In this document: positions 32,748 to 41,132 of the stretch, piece after piece
Position numbering within the stretch: position 1 is the first letter of the stretch
How the letters are laid out: each line of letters opens with the position of its first letter
From: Treponema sp.
Lineage (GTDB): Bacteria; Spirochaetota; Spirochaetia; Treponematales; Treponemataceae
Reading direction: 5' to 3'
Assembly: GCA_017617145.1 (NCBI GenBank)
Contig: JAFZWX010000003.1
Coordinates: 1-59,179, forward strand
DNA length: 59,179 nt
Position numbers and translations under genes: made by a program
Notes under the pieces: model-generated
Seen by the model: the letters and a program-made list of their open reading frames with translations, nothing else
The model's database searches: none
Told to the model about the DNA's origin: nothing

Positions 32748-33260
32748 ATGAAAGCTTTTAAGGAGAAAAACTATGGCAAGAAAAAACAATTTTTGCAAAA
32801 AGAAAAGATGTTTGGGAAAACTCAACCGGCCTTTACTTTTGTTGAAACCCTTGCAGTCCTCGCTATTACAGCGGCACTTACAGCGGGATGTACAATCTCT
32901 GTGGCAAAGCTTATATCGAGTGCAAAGAAGACAGCAGCAAAAAACCAGATTGAACAATTCAGTGCAGCATTACAAACCTATTTCCTTGACTGCGGATGTT
33001 TTCCAACAACAGAACAGGGACTTGCCGCCTTATGGGAAAAACCAATTCTCTATCCGATACCAGAAAACTGGGACGGACCATACGTTGAGCGTAAACCAGG
33101 CAAAGATCCTTGGGGAACCGATTTTGAGTATCTCAGCGCTGAAAGCTCCGTTATGCCGTCAGAGGTTCCTGAGAATTTGCCCTATGTACTCATTTGCTAC
33201 GGCGCAGATAAGGAAAAGGGAGGAAAAGAAAATGGAAAAGATATCGTATCATGGGAATAA
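32748..33260 (+). CDS. gspG: Major pseudopilin (GspG-like)
   Basis: This 170-residue protein has the class III signal region 'QPA|FTFVETLAVLAITAALTAGC', with Phe at +1 and the conserved Glu at +5, then a GspG domain: 'QIEQFSAALQTYFLDCGCFPTTEQGLAALWEKP', 'NWDGPYVERKPGKDPWGTDFEYLS'. The residue before the cleavage point is Ala rather than the usual Gly. With ATG 32748 and its GGGAGG site the leader is 28 residues, long for the family. ATG 32808 would give a normal 8-residue leader but has a weak ribosome-binding site. No prepilin peptidase is in the window. Confidence 0.87.
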   Translation: MKAFKEKNYGKKKQFLQKEKMFGKTQPAFTFVETLAVLAITAALTAGCTISVAKLISSAKKTAAKNQIEQFSAALQTYFLDCGCFPTTEQGLAALWEKPILYPIPENWDGPYVERKPGKDPWGTDFEYLSAESSVMPSEVPENLPYVLICYGADKEKGGKENGKDIVSWE

Positions 33261-33429
33261 AGCTGTTGTTTCATTAATGGTTATACTTGCACTTGCAATC
33301 TGTTCTACGGCTGCAACATACAGACTAAAAAAGACTGCGCAAATAAGGCTTTGGGAAAAATCGCTTGCCGTTTATTCTGAAAGACTCGAAGAAGAAAATA
33401 ATAGTGTAATTAATGGTTCCGAAAAATGA
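33232..33429 (+). CDS. Small single-span protein, possible mini pseudopilin
   Basis: This 65-residue protein has a short N-terminus (MEKISYHG), one hydrophobic helix (AVVSLMVILALAICSTAATY) and a charged helical tail. The layout is like the N-terminal part of a GspK-type minor pseudopilin: a Gly before the hydrophobic stretch and no Glu at +5. It lacks any globular domain, however. A GGGAGG site precedes ATG 33232, which lies within the end of gspG; the stop overlaps the next ATG (ATGA). Function is inferred only from the operon. Confidence 0.6.
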   Translation: MEKISYHGNKAVVSLMVILALAICSTAATYRLKKTAQIRLWEKSLAVYSERLEEENNSVINGSEK

Positions 33430-33773
33430 GACTTTGTTCTGTTGTAATAATGTTTCTATTTTTATGTATAATATCAATTTCTTTACGGGATATAACCTTC
33501 GTTACTGCAACGCTCCAAAAGGCAGCTGAACAAAAATTTATGGAATATTCTGCAAAGCGTTTTATTTCACAAAGTTTTAAAAATACTTGTAATCAGAAAG
33601 GTTTTCAAAATTTGCAGGAATGGGAATCGGTGTGTAATGCTTTATATGAACTTGATTCTATTGATTGGGAAATCTCTGACACAATAGTGCATGGGAAATG
33701 GAGCGGTGCAGAGACTATAAAAAATTGTAGTGGTGAAGTATATTGCCGAATAAATTTTCAAAATGATGAATAA
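33426..33773 (+). CDS. Small single-span protein of the secretion operon, pseudopilin-like layout
   Basis: This 115-residue protein has an N-terminal hydrophobic segment (residues 2-19) running straight into an amphipathic helix ('TLQKAAEQKFMEYSAKRFISQSF'), then a small domain with four Cys. The helix-then-domain arrangement resembles minor pseudopilins (GspH/I/J), but there is no recognisable prepilin cleavage motif. It is coupled to the 65-residue gene by a 4-bp overlap and lies 14 bp before the next gene. Confidence 0.6.
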   Translation: MRLCSVVIMFLFLCIISISLRDITFVTATLQKAAEQKFMEYSAKRFISQSFKNTCNQKGFQNLQEWESVCNALYELDSIDWEISDTIVHGKWSGAETIKNCSGEVYCRINFQNDE

Positions 33774-33787
33774 GGATAAAAATATAG

Positions 33788-35014
33788 ATGAAATTATTTA
33801 AAACAATAAAAGCATCCCCGGAGATTTGTATTGCAGATGATTATGATTTTTATACAATTCCTTTTGCTTTAAAATATCTGAAGCATACAAACAGAGACAG
33901 ATATCTTTATTCAGAATTAGAAAAGCTTCATCCTTGTTTTTCTGATGACTGTTGTTTTGATGCCCGCTTTAGATTTGAAAAATCAAGACTTATGGCTGAT
34001 ATTGTTGTAATGCAAAAGTATAAGCTTGCTGAATATAAAAATCAGAAAAAAAAGATTTATATAAGTGAAAGAAAAGGGTACGCATTTTTTGAAAAACAAA
34101 CTACTAAAAACGTAATGTTACTTTCGTGTACATTTTTTATTTTAACATGTCTGACATGCTTAGTTTTTAATAAAAACAGAAGTGTTCCGAGAAATATCCC
34201 GAAAGATGAAAAAGTTGCACAGACAGAACCAGTTAATACAGTTGAAAACTATGTGACTGGTGCAGAAATTTTTAATTATATAGCAACGCTTGAGGGCAAG
34301 ATTTATGGTTTTATCTGGAGTTCTGATGGTTATGTGGAAAAATTGACTTTTAATTTGAAAGGTGTTTTCCCTGAGCAAATTGACCATTTTCAGTTTCAAC
34401 AAAATTCAATTCATGCAGATTTTTCATCTGTTGTATTTGAAGATAATCTTCCTGTTTTTACTGCTTCATTTTCCGTAAAAAAAATACCGTGGGAAATGTC
34501 TGAAGCAATCTCAAATAATCAATATAGAAGTGAGTTACGGGATTTAATAAAACAAAATGAAATAGAACTGTTAGAAGAAACAATAAATCCATTTAGTCTT
34601 AGAATTGTAATTATTCAAAATCAACAACAGGCTTATGAAACACTATTGAATTTTTTAATAGAAAAAAAGCTTAGTGTGTCAGAAATAAAAATAATGAAAT
34701 CGCAGGTTGATGGAATTAATAAAACTAAGAATCAGCTAAAACTGGAACTTCTTTTTTCAAAAGAAAGCTTTTCTTCTACTGAAAACTTATATATGAGTCT
34801 GCTTCAAAATTCTAAAGTTTTTTGCGAAACAGAATCAAACGCTATGTTTACAGAAACTGTAAATAATAAAAAAATTGAATCAATAAAAACACAATCAGGT
34901 AAATCTCTTGTAAAAATTGGGAAAGTGTTAAAACAGGATGGTTCTGTTATTGAATATTATAAAGATGACAATGGAAAAATAATAACTAACATTCAAGGGG
35001 CGCAATATGAATAA
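33788..35014 (+). CDS. Bitopic inner-membrane protein of the secretion operon (GspL/M-like topology)
   Basis: This 408-residue protein has a cytoplasmic N-terminal domain of about 107 residues, one membrane helix at about 108-126 and a periplasmic region of 280 residues with two alpha/beta segments (around 'EGKIYGFIWSSDGYVEKLTFNL' and 'IEKKLSVSEIKIMKSQVDG...LKLELLFSKE') that could be ferredoxin-like folds. This topology and place in the operon suggest the role of GspL and GspM in linking ATPase and pseudopilus. No sequence motif proves it. The next gene overlaps its end by 8 bp. Confidence 0.6.
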   Translation: MKLFKTIKASPEICIADDYDFYTIPFALKYLKHTNRDRYLYSELEKLHPCFSDDCCFDARFRFEKSRLMADIVVMQKYKLAEYKNQKKKIYISERKGYAFFEKQTTKNVMLLSCTFFILTCLTCLVFNKNRSVPRNIPKDEKVAQTEPVNTVENYVTGAEIFNYIATLEGKIYGFIWSSDGYVEKLTFNLKGVFPEQIDHFQFQQNSIHADFSSVVFEDNLPVFTASFSVKKIPWEMSEAISNNQYRSELRDLIKQNEIELLEETINPFSLRIVIIQNQQQAYETLLNFLIEKKLSVSEIKIMKSQVDGINKTKNQLKLELLFSKESFSSTENLYMSLLQNSKVFCETESNAMFTETVNNKKIESIKTQSGKSLVKIGKVLKQDGSVIEYYKDDNGKIITNIQGAQYE

Positions 35015-35627
35015 AGATTTTTTTATACGAAAGTTTTCTGTTCTTTTAAAAACAGTATGTTTTGCTGTTTTAATTCTGATTATAACAACAGGGAGTTCGT
35101 GTAAAACGACACAAAAGTTTTCTGGAAGAACGGAACTGTCTATATTTGTAATAGATGAAAATGACAAACCTGTAAATAATTTTGAAATAATTCTGAAGGA
35201 TGGAGCAGTCCTGGAAGCTGTAACAACAAATCAAAACGGATTTTGTGTTTTTTATGATATTGCTGCGGGAGATTATTTGATTTTAGCACAGAATCCGGGT
35301 TATACCGATTCCCGGACAAAAATTAGTTTTTCAGAAAGAAATGAAGTTTTTTGTATTAAGGTTCTTAGTTCAGAATATGTGTTTGATCAGACTGAACTCT
35401 TATATGAACAGGAATTATATGAAACTGCTATAGAATTATTAAAAGAATTGAATATAGGAAAGAATCAGGTATTGCAGAATGTTAAGAGTTTTTATCTTGC
35501 TTATGGCTTTGCTGCCTTGAAGAAAAAAAGAGAAGTTCACTCTGAACTTAGAAAAATTAAAGCGGAACCACCTTTTGATGATTCCGCTCAAAAATATAAA
35601 CAGGCTATTCAACAAATGCTTGAGTAA
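35007..35627 (+). CDS. Lipoprotein ending the secretion operon
   Basis: This 206-residue protein has a signal peptide with a clear lipobox (TTGSSC, Cys about 32), a carboxypeptidase-regulatory-like beta-sandwich ('LSIFVIDENDKPVNNFEIILKDGAVLEAVTTNQNGFCVFYDIAAGDYLILAQNPGYTD') and a helical C-terminal region like one TPR pair. An outer-membrane lipoprotein encoded with a secretin suggests a pilotin or secretin-associated role; that is inference. Its stop lies 3 bp from the stop of the convergent GTPase gene. Confidence 0.65.
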   Translation: MNKDFFIRKFSVLLKTVCFAVLILIITTGSSCKTTQKFSGRTELSIFVIDENDKPVNNFEIILKDGAVLEAVTTNQNGFCVFYDIAAGDYLILAQNPGYTDSRTKISFSERNEVFCIKVLSSEYVFDQTELLYEQELYETAIELLKELNIGKNQVLQNVKSFYLAYGFAALKKKREVHSELRKIKAEPPFDDSAQKYKQAIQQMLE

Positions 35628-35630
35628 TTG

Positions 35631-36887
35631 TTAATCAAGGCATGCATCCAGATCTTTGCAAATCTGATCTTTGTCTAAGTGACGTCCAATGATTACCATT
35701 TTAATCATACGGTCACCAACCTTTTCATCCCAGTCTTTTTTCATTTCTGGTTCTTCTGCAAGTACTCGTTTTTGTTCTGCAGGAGGGCAGGATGCAAGCC
35801 AGTTTCCTGAATATCCAGCCTGAATCTGACGGCCAGAAGTTTCCAGAACATAAGCCATGTCATCTTCATCGCTGAACCATACGACACCCTTTGAACGAAT
35901 AATATTGCGAGGCCAGTTATTTGCAAACTTATCTAAGCGTTCGCGGTTAAATGGACGGCGGCGGTAATATACAAATGAACCAATTCCGTATTCATCTTCG
36001 CTTTCGCCTTCATGTTTGTGCTCGTGATGATGGTGTTCATGGTCGTGATGTTCGTGCTCATCATCGTGGTCGTGATGCTCGTGCTCATGATCATGCTCGT
36101 CATGGTCGTGATGTTCATGATGCTCCTCGGTCCCTGAGCCTGTCGAAGGGACATCATCGTCATCATCATCATCATCGTGCTCATGCTCATCATGTTCTTC
36201 CAAAGCCTTAACCCAACCAGCACTTGCATAAACAGTTTCAAAATCAAAGCGGTCAGTTCCAATAATTTCTTCTACAGGAACTTCGCAGCGTGTTGTTTCA
36301 AAAACTTTTACAGTTGGCTGAATCTTATTAATAACAGCTCTAACCATTTTCATCTGTTCGTCAGTAACAAGGTCTCGTTTATTTACAATCAAAGTTGAAC
36401 AGAATTCAATCTGCTGAATTAAAAGTGATTCAATATCTTCTTCGTCAATGTCTTCTTTAAGAAGAGATTTTCCTTCATCAAATTCTTCTACGAGGCGACT
36501 GGCATCAACAACGCCAACAACGTTATCAAGTTTGCCTACTTCTATAGTTTCAATTGCCTGTGCAATAGGCATTGGTTCACAAACACCACTGGCTTCAATT
36601 AGAATATAATCAAACTTACCGCTCTTCATAAGATTTTCAATCTGATTTACCATATCGGTTTTGAGTGTACAGCATATACAACCGTTGGTAAGTGGAACAA
36701 GACTGCTTGAATCTTCGATTTTTGCTTCTTTTGAAATAAGGCGTTCGTCAACGTTTACTTCGCCAATATCATTTACAATGACTGCAACCTTGTAGCCTTT
36801 TTGATTAGTTAAAACGCGGTTCAAAAGGGTTGTCTTGCCAGCGCCTAAATATCCGCACAAAAGTGTAATAGGAATTTTTTTTGCCAT
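35631..36887 (-). CDS. COG0523 family metallochaperone GTPase with His-rich region
   Basis: This 418-residue G3E-family GTPase has Walker A 'GYLGAGKT' (12-19), the metal-binding 'CICC' (70-73), 'IEASGVCEP' and NKRD (169-172), with a C-terminal CobW_C-like domain from about residue 300. Residues 232-291 are a His/Asp/Glu-rich stretch with more than twenty His, likely binding zinc or nickel. Eight residues in this stretch (VPSTGSGT, 245-252) are encoded by a short palindromic repeat inserted in frame. The start is ATG 36887 with GAGG upstream; the frame continues upstream only into a palindrome. The family delivers zinc or other metals to target proteins and is often under Zur control. Confidence 0.88.
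   Translation of the reverse strand: MAKKIPITLLCGYLGAGKTTLLNRVLTNQKGYKVAVIVNDIGEVNVDERLISKEAKIEDSSSLVPLTNGCICCTLKTDMVNQIENLMKSGKFDYILIEASGVCEPMPIAQAIETIEVGKLDNVVGVVDASRLVEEFDEGKSLLKEDIDEEDIESLLIQQIEFCSTLIVNKRDLVTDEQMKMVRAVINKIQPTVKVFETTRCEVPVEEIIGTDRFDFETVYASAGWVKALEEHDEHEHDDDDDDDDVPSTGSGTEEHHEHHDHDEHDHEHEHHDHDDEHEHHDHEHHHHEHKHEGESEDEYGIGSFVYYRRRPFNRERLDKFANNWPRNIIRSKGVVWFSDEDDMAYVLETSGRQIQAGYSGNWLASCPPAEQKRVLAEEPEMKKDWDEKVGDRMIKMVIIGRHLDKDQICKDLDACLD
36129..36152 (-). repeat. Short palindromic repeat, copy 3, in frame within the GTPase gene
   Basis: GGTCCCTGAG-CCTGT-CGAAGGGAC is exactly 24 bp and encodes eight uncharged or small residues (VPSTGSGT) in the middle of the His/Asp-rich linker. 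It interrupts otherwise monotonous codons, as expected of an insertion. Confidence 0.8.
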
Positions 36888-36915
36888 TTTATTTACCTCA
36901 TATGTATATATGTGT

Positions 36916-37004
36916 GAAAAAATGCTCCCGCCCGGTTTCGTGTTTTGCTCCACTAAACGAAGAGGACGTTCCGCAAAACACAAAACCGGGCTCCGCATTT
37001 TTTC
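36916..37004 (-). repeat. Long palindrome, family E
   Basis: GAAAAAATGC (36916-36925) pairs with GCATTTTTTC (36995-37004). After the internal loop TCCC facing TCC, a second stem GCCCGGTTT.GTGTTTTGC pairs with GCAAAACAC.AAACCGGGC, leaving an apical loop of about 24 nt (36949-36972). Read on the minus strand it shows the GGA...GGGA internal-loop signature of the other families. Terminal A and T runs make it a possible bidirectional terminator. Confidence 0.8.
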
Positions 37005-37150
37005 AATATCTCTTCTTATATATTAAATATAATAAAAAAACTCCCTAAAGTACACAAAAAACAAACTATTTCCTTTTTTTTTCGCAAATTCTGGTGTATA
37101 ATATACGATATCATTAAAATATTAAGAATATTTATAATGAAAATTCCGTT

Positions 37151-37228
37151 GTTCTGATACGGAGTGAAAAATGGCTGAGTGCAACTTCCTCTGTTGCGCG
37201 AAGACATTTTCCACGGGAGTATCAGAAC
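37151..37228 (+). repeat. Long palindrome, family D copy 2, in the 5' leader of the DHH gene
   Basis: GTTCTGATAC (37151-37160) pairs with GTATCAGAAC (37219-37228). Internal loop GGAG faces CGGGA; then TGAAAAATG pairs with CATTTTCCA (one mismatch), and GCAAC/GTTGC closes the loop TTCCTCT. No T-run follows, unlike the other two family D copies. Confidence 0.82.
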
Positions 37229-37274
37229 CTGTAGTTTTCACTAATAATGTTTTTTCATGATATAGGAGACCCTT

Positions 37275-38201
37275 ATGGCTATGAGACTTGTAACACGTTC
37301 CGATTTTGACGGCTTAGTATGTGGTGCACTGCTTTTAGAAGCCGGTGTAATTGATAACTGGAAATTTGCACATCCAAAAGACCTTCAGGATGGACTTGTA
37401 GAAATAAATGAAAACGATTGTCTTGCAAATGTTCCTTTTGTACCTGGCTGTGGATTGTGGTTTGATCATCATTCCTCAGAATTTGAACGTCAGGAACTTG
37501 AAGGAAAATATAAAGGAGAAAGCCGTATTACACCTTCTTGTGCCCGCATAATTTATGAATATTATGGTGGAAAAGAAAAATTTCCTAACTTTGATGATAT
37601 TATGACTGCCGTAGACAAGGTAGACTCCGGTAACCTTACAATCGATGAAATTCAAAATCCTCAGGGTTGGATTCTCGTAGGTTTCTTAATGGACCCACGT
37701 ACTGGTCTTGGCCGCTGGCGTGAATTTACAGTTCCAAACTATGCACTCATGGAAAAACTCATGGTTGCCTGCCGTGATAAATCTACTGCCGAAATCCTTG
37801 CAATGCCTGATGTTCAGGAGAGAATTGCCGTATACAATGAACAGACCGAAAAGTTCAAGGAAATGGTAAAGGCTCATACCCGTACCGAAGGAAATCTTAT
37901 TATTTCTGATCTTCGTGGAGTAGACCCAATTTACACAGGTAACCGCTTTATGATTTACAGTATGTATCCACAGCAGAATATTTCTGCCTGGATTGTAAGT
38001 GGCCGTGGGGGACAAGGTTGTTCTGCTGCTTGTGGTTACAGCATCATTAACAAAACAAGCAAGGTAAATGTAGGAAGCCTTATGCTTAAATATGGTGGTG
38101 GCGGTCACGAAAAAGTAGGAACCTGCCAGTTCACAAATGAGAATATGGAAACAGAGCTTCCAAAAATGCTCAAGGAACTTTCTGCCCTGGCAAATGCGTA
38201 A
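37275..38201 (+). CDS. DHH-family phosphoesterase
   Basis: This 308-residue protein has the DHH domain ('LVTRSDFDGLVCGALLLEAG', 'LWFDHHSSEFER') and a DHHA1 domain with 'LMLKYGGGGHEKVGTCQF'. Members are Mn2+-dependent phosphoesterases acting on nanoRNA, pAp, polyphosphate or cyclic dinucleotides; the exact substrate cannot be read from sequence. An AGGAGA site precedes ATG 37275. The long 5' leader contains a family D palindrome. The next gene, a GGDEF protein, starts inside its last codons, so the two are coupled and a shared cyclic-nucleotide theme is plausible. Confidence 0.85.
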   Translation: MAMRLVTRSDFDGLVCGALLLEAGVIDNWKFAHPKDLQDGLVEINENDCLANVPFVPGCGLWFDHHSSEFERQELEGKYKGESRITPSCARIIYEYYGGKEKFPNFDDIMTAVDKVDSGNLTIDEIQNPQGWILVGFLMDPRTGLGRWREFTVPNYALMEKLMVACRDKSTAEILAMPDVQERIAVYNEQTEKFKEMVKAHTRTEGNLIISDLRGVDPIYTGNRFMIYSMYPQQNISAWIVSGRGGQGCSAACGYSIINKTSKVNVGSLMLKYGGGGHEKVGTCQFTNENMETELPKMLKELSALANA

Positions 38202-40137
38202 ACGAATAGGCGTAATTATTGCTTGTCCCGAAAATGATTATCAGCATAATGTGCTGGCTGGAATTTTGGCACAGGCAAATGTATACAATTATGATGTTTT
38301 TGTTTTCTCTCCGCTTGCTCATGTTACTTCAAATTCAAAAGAGCATGTGCAGGGGGAGTTGAACATTTTTAGTCTTATAAATTTTGAATTACTCGACGCT
38401 GTTATTATCGTTCCAATTTCGTTAACCGAAGATAATGACACAACTATAGTAAATGAGCTTTTGGAACAGATTAAGAAAAAATGCAAAATACCTGTTGTTT
38501 CAATAGACATCCCACTGGAAGATTATCCTGTAATCCGCACAGACGAAAAGACTCCTTTTGTACAAATAACCGACCACCTTATTGATGTTCACGGTTGTAA
38601 AAATATTTCGGTGCTGAACGGTCCTGCCTCTTATGATGGTTCCCAAATCCGTTTGTCAGGAATTGAAGAGTCAATGCAGAAGCACGGACTCAACTTAAAT
38701 AAAGATCAGGTTTATTACGGTGATTTCTGGTACACAAGCGGTGAAGCACTTGCCGAAAAATATGTCAGTAAAAAACTGCCTCTGCCCGATGCAATAATTT
38801 GTACTTCGGACTATATGGCTATAGGTTTAACAAATGCCCTTATACGAGGCGGAATAAAAATTCCTGAACAGGTGATTATTACAGGCTTTGATGCAGTTGC
38901 CGAAGCAAGCATGAATAATCCGCCGATTACAACTTATAAGCCATTTCTTTTTGATACAGCCTCAAAAGCAGTTACTTATATTCATAAACAACTTTCTCCA
39001 AAAGCAGCAGAAAAAACAATTCAGCATTCGGAGAAGGCATATTTATGTCTGGGCGAAACTTGTGGATGTCCTCAAAATGAAGAATATACTCATGCAAGAA
39101 TCCGTCAGAACCAGTATATGCTGCAACAGAATTTCAGCGATAAAAAATTCTGGAACGGAATTGGAATAGGAACTCTTTTTGAAAGTTATACTAACGAAAT
39201 CCTAACCGGTACTTCTTCAACCGGAGAATGTCTTTTAAAAATCTATGAATCAAAATATCTTATTCAGCCTTATGAATATCTTTACCTTTGTTTGAATCAA
39301 AATTGGACCGATTCTGATTTTGATTTTGAAAAAGGATATTCCCCGCAGATGAACCTTTGCATTTTTGCCGATAAAGACAAGGCAAATCCAGGAGATTCAA
39401 ATCATATTTTTTACGGCAAGGGACACGAAAAACTTTTTCCTGTAAATCAGATGCTTCCCGATTTTGCCCTTAATCAAAAAACCGATTCTCCGCAGGTTTA
39501 TTATTTCTTTCCGGTTCATTTTAATACAGTCAGCCTTGGCTACATGATTATTCAGAATAAACTATCAGAAGAATATATTCCTGGCCTTGTTGTTCGTAAT
39601 TACATAAGAATGATAAATAATGCGCTCGAAATGTCTCGTACCAGAAATAAAATCATTTCTCTTTCTGAACACGACATGATGACTAACCTTTATAACCGTC
39701 GCGGTCTTGATCGGGCAATAAGAGTTATGAATGCACGTGCCAAAAAGGGCGATAAGTGGCTTGCTATAGTCGCTGACATGGACGGACTAAAATTCTTAAA
39801 CGACAACTTTGGACATTCTAAAGGTGATGAAGGTCTGAATTTTATTGCAGATACAATGCGTAAAATAGCCGGTCAGGATGAAGTTTGTGTTCGTAACGGC
39901 GGTGATGAATTTGCCATAGTGGGTCTTGGTCGTTACACCGACATAGAAATAAAAGAAAGAATACGTCATTTTAATGCGCTCATAAATGCCTTCAATACCG
40001 ATAGTCCTGTTCCATTCAACGCAAGCATAGGCTACTGTATAAGTCCCTGGGGTAAACCCGAAGCCTTTGACAAAACCATGGAACAAGCCGACGTGAATAT
40101 GTACCTGGACAAGCGCCAGAAGAAAAATAGACGGTAA
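38194..40137 (+). CDS. Diguanylate cyclase with N-terminal LacI-type sugar-binding domain
   Basis: This 647-residue cytoplasmic protein begins directly with a periplasmic-binding-protein-like fold of the LacI regulator kind ('KRIGVIIACPENDYQHNVLAGILAQANVYNYDVFVFSPL', 'DAIICTSDYMAIGLTNALIRGGIKIPEQVIITGFDA'), without a DNA-binding head or signal peptide. A middle region of about 200 residues follows, then a GGDEF domain from about residue 490 with an intact GGDEF motif (569-573) and 'DMDGLKFLNDNFGHSKGDE'. No RxxD inhibitory site is seen. It probably senses a small ligand and makes c-di-GMP. ATG 38194 overlaps the DHH gene by 8 bp. Confidence 0.85.
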   Translation: MRKRIGVIIACPENDYQHNVLAGILAQANVYNYDVFVFSPLAHVTSNSKEHVQGELNIFSLINFELLDAVIIVPISLTEDNDTTIVNELLEQIKKKCKIPVVSIDIPLEDYPVIRTDEKTPFVQITDHLIDVHGCKNISVLNGPASYDGSQIRLSGIEESMQKHGLNLNKDQVYYGDFWYTSGEALAEKYVSKKLPLPDAIICTSDYMAIGLTNALIRGGIKIPEQVIITGFDAVAEASMNNPPITTYKPFLFDTASKAVTYIHKQLSPKAAEKTIQHSEKAYLCLGETCGCPQNEEYTHARIRQNQYMLQQNFSDKKFWNGIGIGTLFESYTNEILTGTSSTGECLLKIYESKYLIQPYEYLYLCLNQNWTDSDFDFEKGYSPQMNLCIFADKDKANPGDSNHIFYGKGHEKLFPVNQMLPDFALNQKTDSPQVYYFFPVHFNTVSLGYMIIQNKLSEEYIPGLVVRNYIRMINNALEMSRTRNKIISLSEHDMMTNLYNRRGLDRAIRVMNARAKKGDKWLAIVADMDGLKFLNDNFGHSKGDEGLNFIADTMRKIAGQDEVCVRNGGDEFAIVGLGRYTDIEIKERIRHFNALINAFNTDSPVPFNASIGYCISPWGKPEAFDKTMEQADVNMYLDKRQKKNRR

Positions 40138-40209
40138 AAAAATAACTTTAGAGCTTGTGCGTGAGGGTACAAACTCAAAATGTATTAATATTTTCTTTAC
40201 CTATCTATC

Positions 40210-40238
40210 TTGTAGGAATATTCATTTTATGCTACTAT
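40210..40238 (+). promoter_or_regulatory. Promoter of pdxY-cimA
   Basis: TTGTAG (40210-40215), a 17-bp spacer and TACTAT (40233-40238) preceded by TGC, an extended -10. A GAGGTG ribosome-binding site follows before ATG 40269. Confidence 0.65.
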
Positions 40239-40268
40239 CACACTCAATATATGTAATGAGGTGATTTT

Positions 40269-41132
40269 ATGAAACGCATTATAACAGTTCAAGATATTTC
40301 ATGTGTAGGCAAATGTTCGCTCACAGTAGCTCTTCCAATAATTTCTGCCATGGGCGTAGAAGCTTGTGTGCTTCCAACTGCAGTTCTTTCAACACATACT
40401 GCATTTAAAGGTTTTACATTCCGCGATTTAACTTCTGATATTAAACCAATTTGTGATCACTGGAAAGCAGAAAAAATCCATTTTGATGCAATTTATACAG
40501 GTTATCTTGGTTCTTTCGAGCAACTGGACCTTATGCATCAGCTTATTTCTGATTTTGGTGGTGGTGATACTCTTGCAATCGTTGACCCATGTATGGCCGA
40601 TAATGGTAAACTTTATCCTGGTTTCACTCAGGAATTTGCTTTTGCAATGGCTAAGCTTTGTGGTAAAGCAGATGTAATTGTTCCAAACCTTACTGAAGCA
40701 AGTTTCATGCTCGGCATTCCTTATGTAGAATCTGGTTATGATGAAGAATATATAAAGGATATCCTTAAGAAACTTGCGGCTCTTGGTGCTAAAAAAATTG
40801 TTCTCAAAGGAGTTGAATTTGATAAGGATCAGGAAGACCTTAAAGGTATTGACGGAAAAATAGGTATTGCTTCTTACGATGCTGAAACAGGAACTTTTGA
40901 CTGGTACTTCCACAAGAAAATGCCTCAAAGCTTCCACGGAACAGGCGATATTTTTGCAAGCGTTTTAACAGGAGCTCTTATGCGTGGCCTTTCATTGCAG
41001 AAGTCATATTCACTTGCAGGCGATTTTGTTGTAGAATCAATTAAGGAAACTTTAAGCCACGAAGACTATAACTGGTATGGTGTAGATTTCGAAGCTGCTT
41101 TCCCATATCTCATAAAACGACTTGGAGTTTAA
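40269..41132 (+). CDS. pdxY: Pyridoxamine/pyridoxal kinase
   Basis: This 287-residue protein is a ribokinase-fold B6-vitamer kinase: 'QDISCVGKCSLTVALPIISAMGVEACVLPTAVLSTHTAF' is the family start, 'YTGYLGSFEQ', 'DPCMADNGKLYPGF', 'DVIVPNLTEASFMLG' and the anion-hole/catalytic 'FHGTGDIFASVLTGALMRG' with its Asp follow. It salvages pyridoxal or pyridoxamine to the 5'-phosphate. It is followed with no spacer by the citramalate synthase gene, so the two form an operon even though their pathways differ. Confidence 0.88.
   Translation: MKRIITVQDISCVGKCSLTVALPIISAMGVEACVLPTAVLSTHTAFKGFTFRDLTSDIKPICDHWKAEKIHFDAIYTGYLGSFEQLDLMHQLISDFGGGDTLAIVDPCMADNGKLYPGFTQEFAFAMAKLCGKADVIVPNLTEASFMLGIPYVESGYDEEYIKDILKKLAALGAKKIVLKGVEFDKDQEDLKGIDGKIGIASYDAETGTFDWYFHKKMPQSFHGTGDIFASVLTGALMRGLSLQKSYSLAGDFVVESIKETLSHEDYNWYGVDFEAAFPYLIKRLGV

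Larger units (their letters stand above)
36888..37274. other. 387-bp divergent intergenic region
   Basis: It contains palindromes at 36916-37004 and 37151-37228 and a TATAAT at 37097-37102 directed at the DHH gene. There is no coding sequence. The DHH mRNA would carry a leader of about 165 nt that includes the second palindrome. Confidence 0.65.

Noticed and set aside
35951..36211. His/Arg-rich frame on the plus strand
   Set aside because: It is the antisense of the His/Asp-rich region of the COG0523 gene; no start signal.
36888..36998. 37-residue N-terminal extension of the COG0523 GTPase
   Set aside because: The sequence is the palindrome 36916-37004 read in frame; the P-loop normally begins close to the N-terminus, as it does from ATG 36887.
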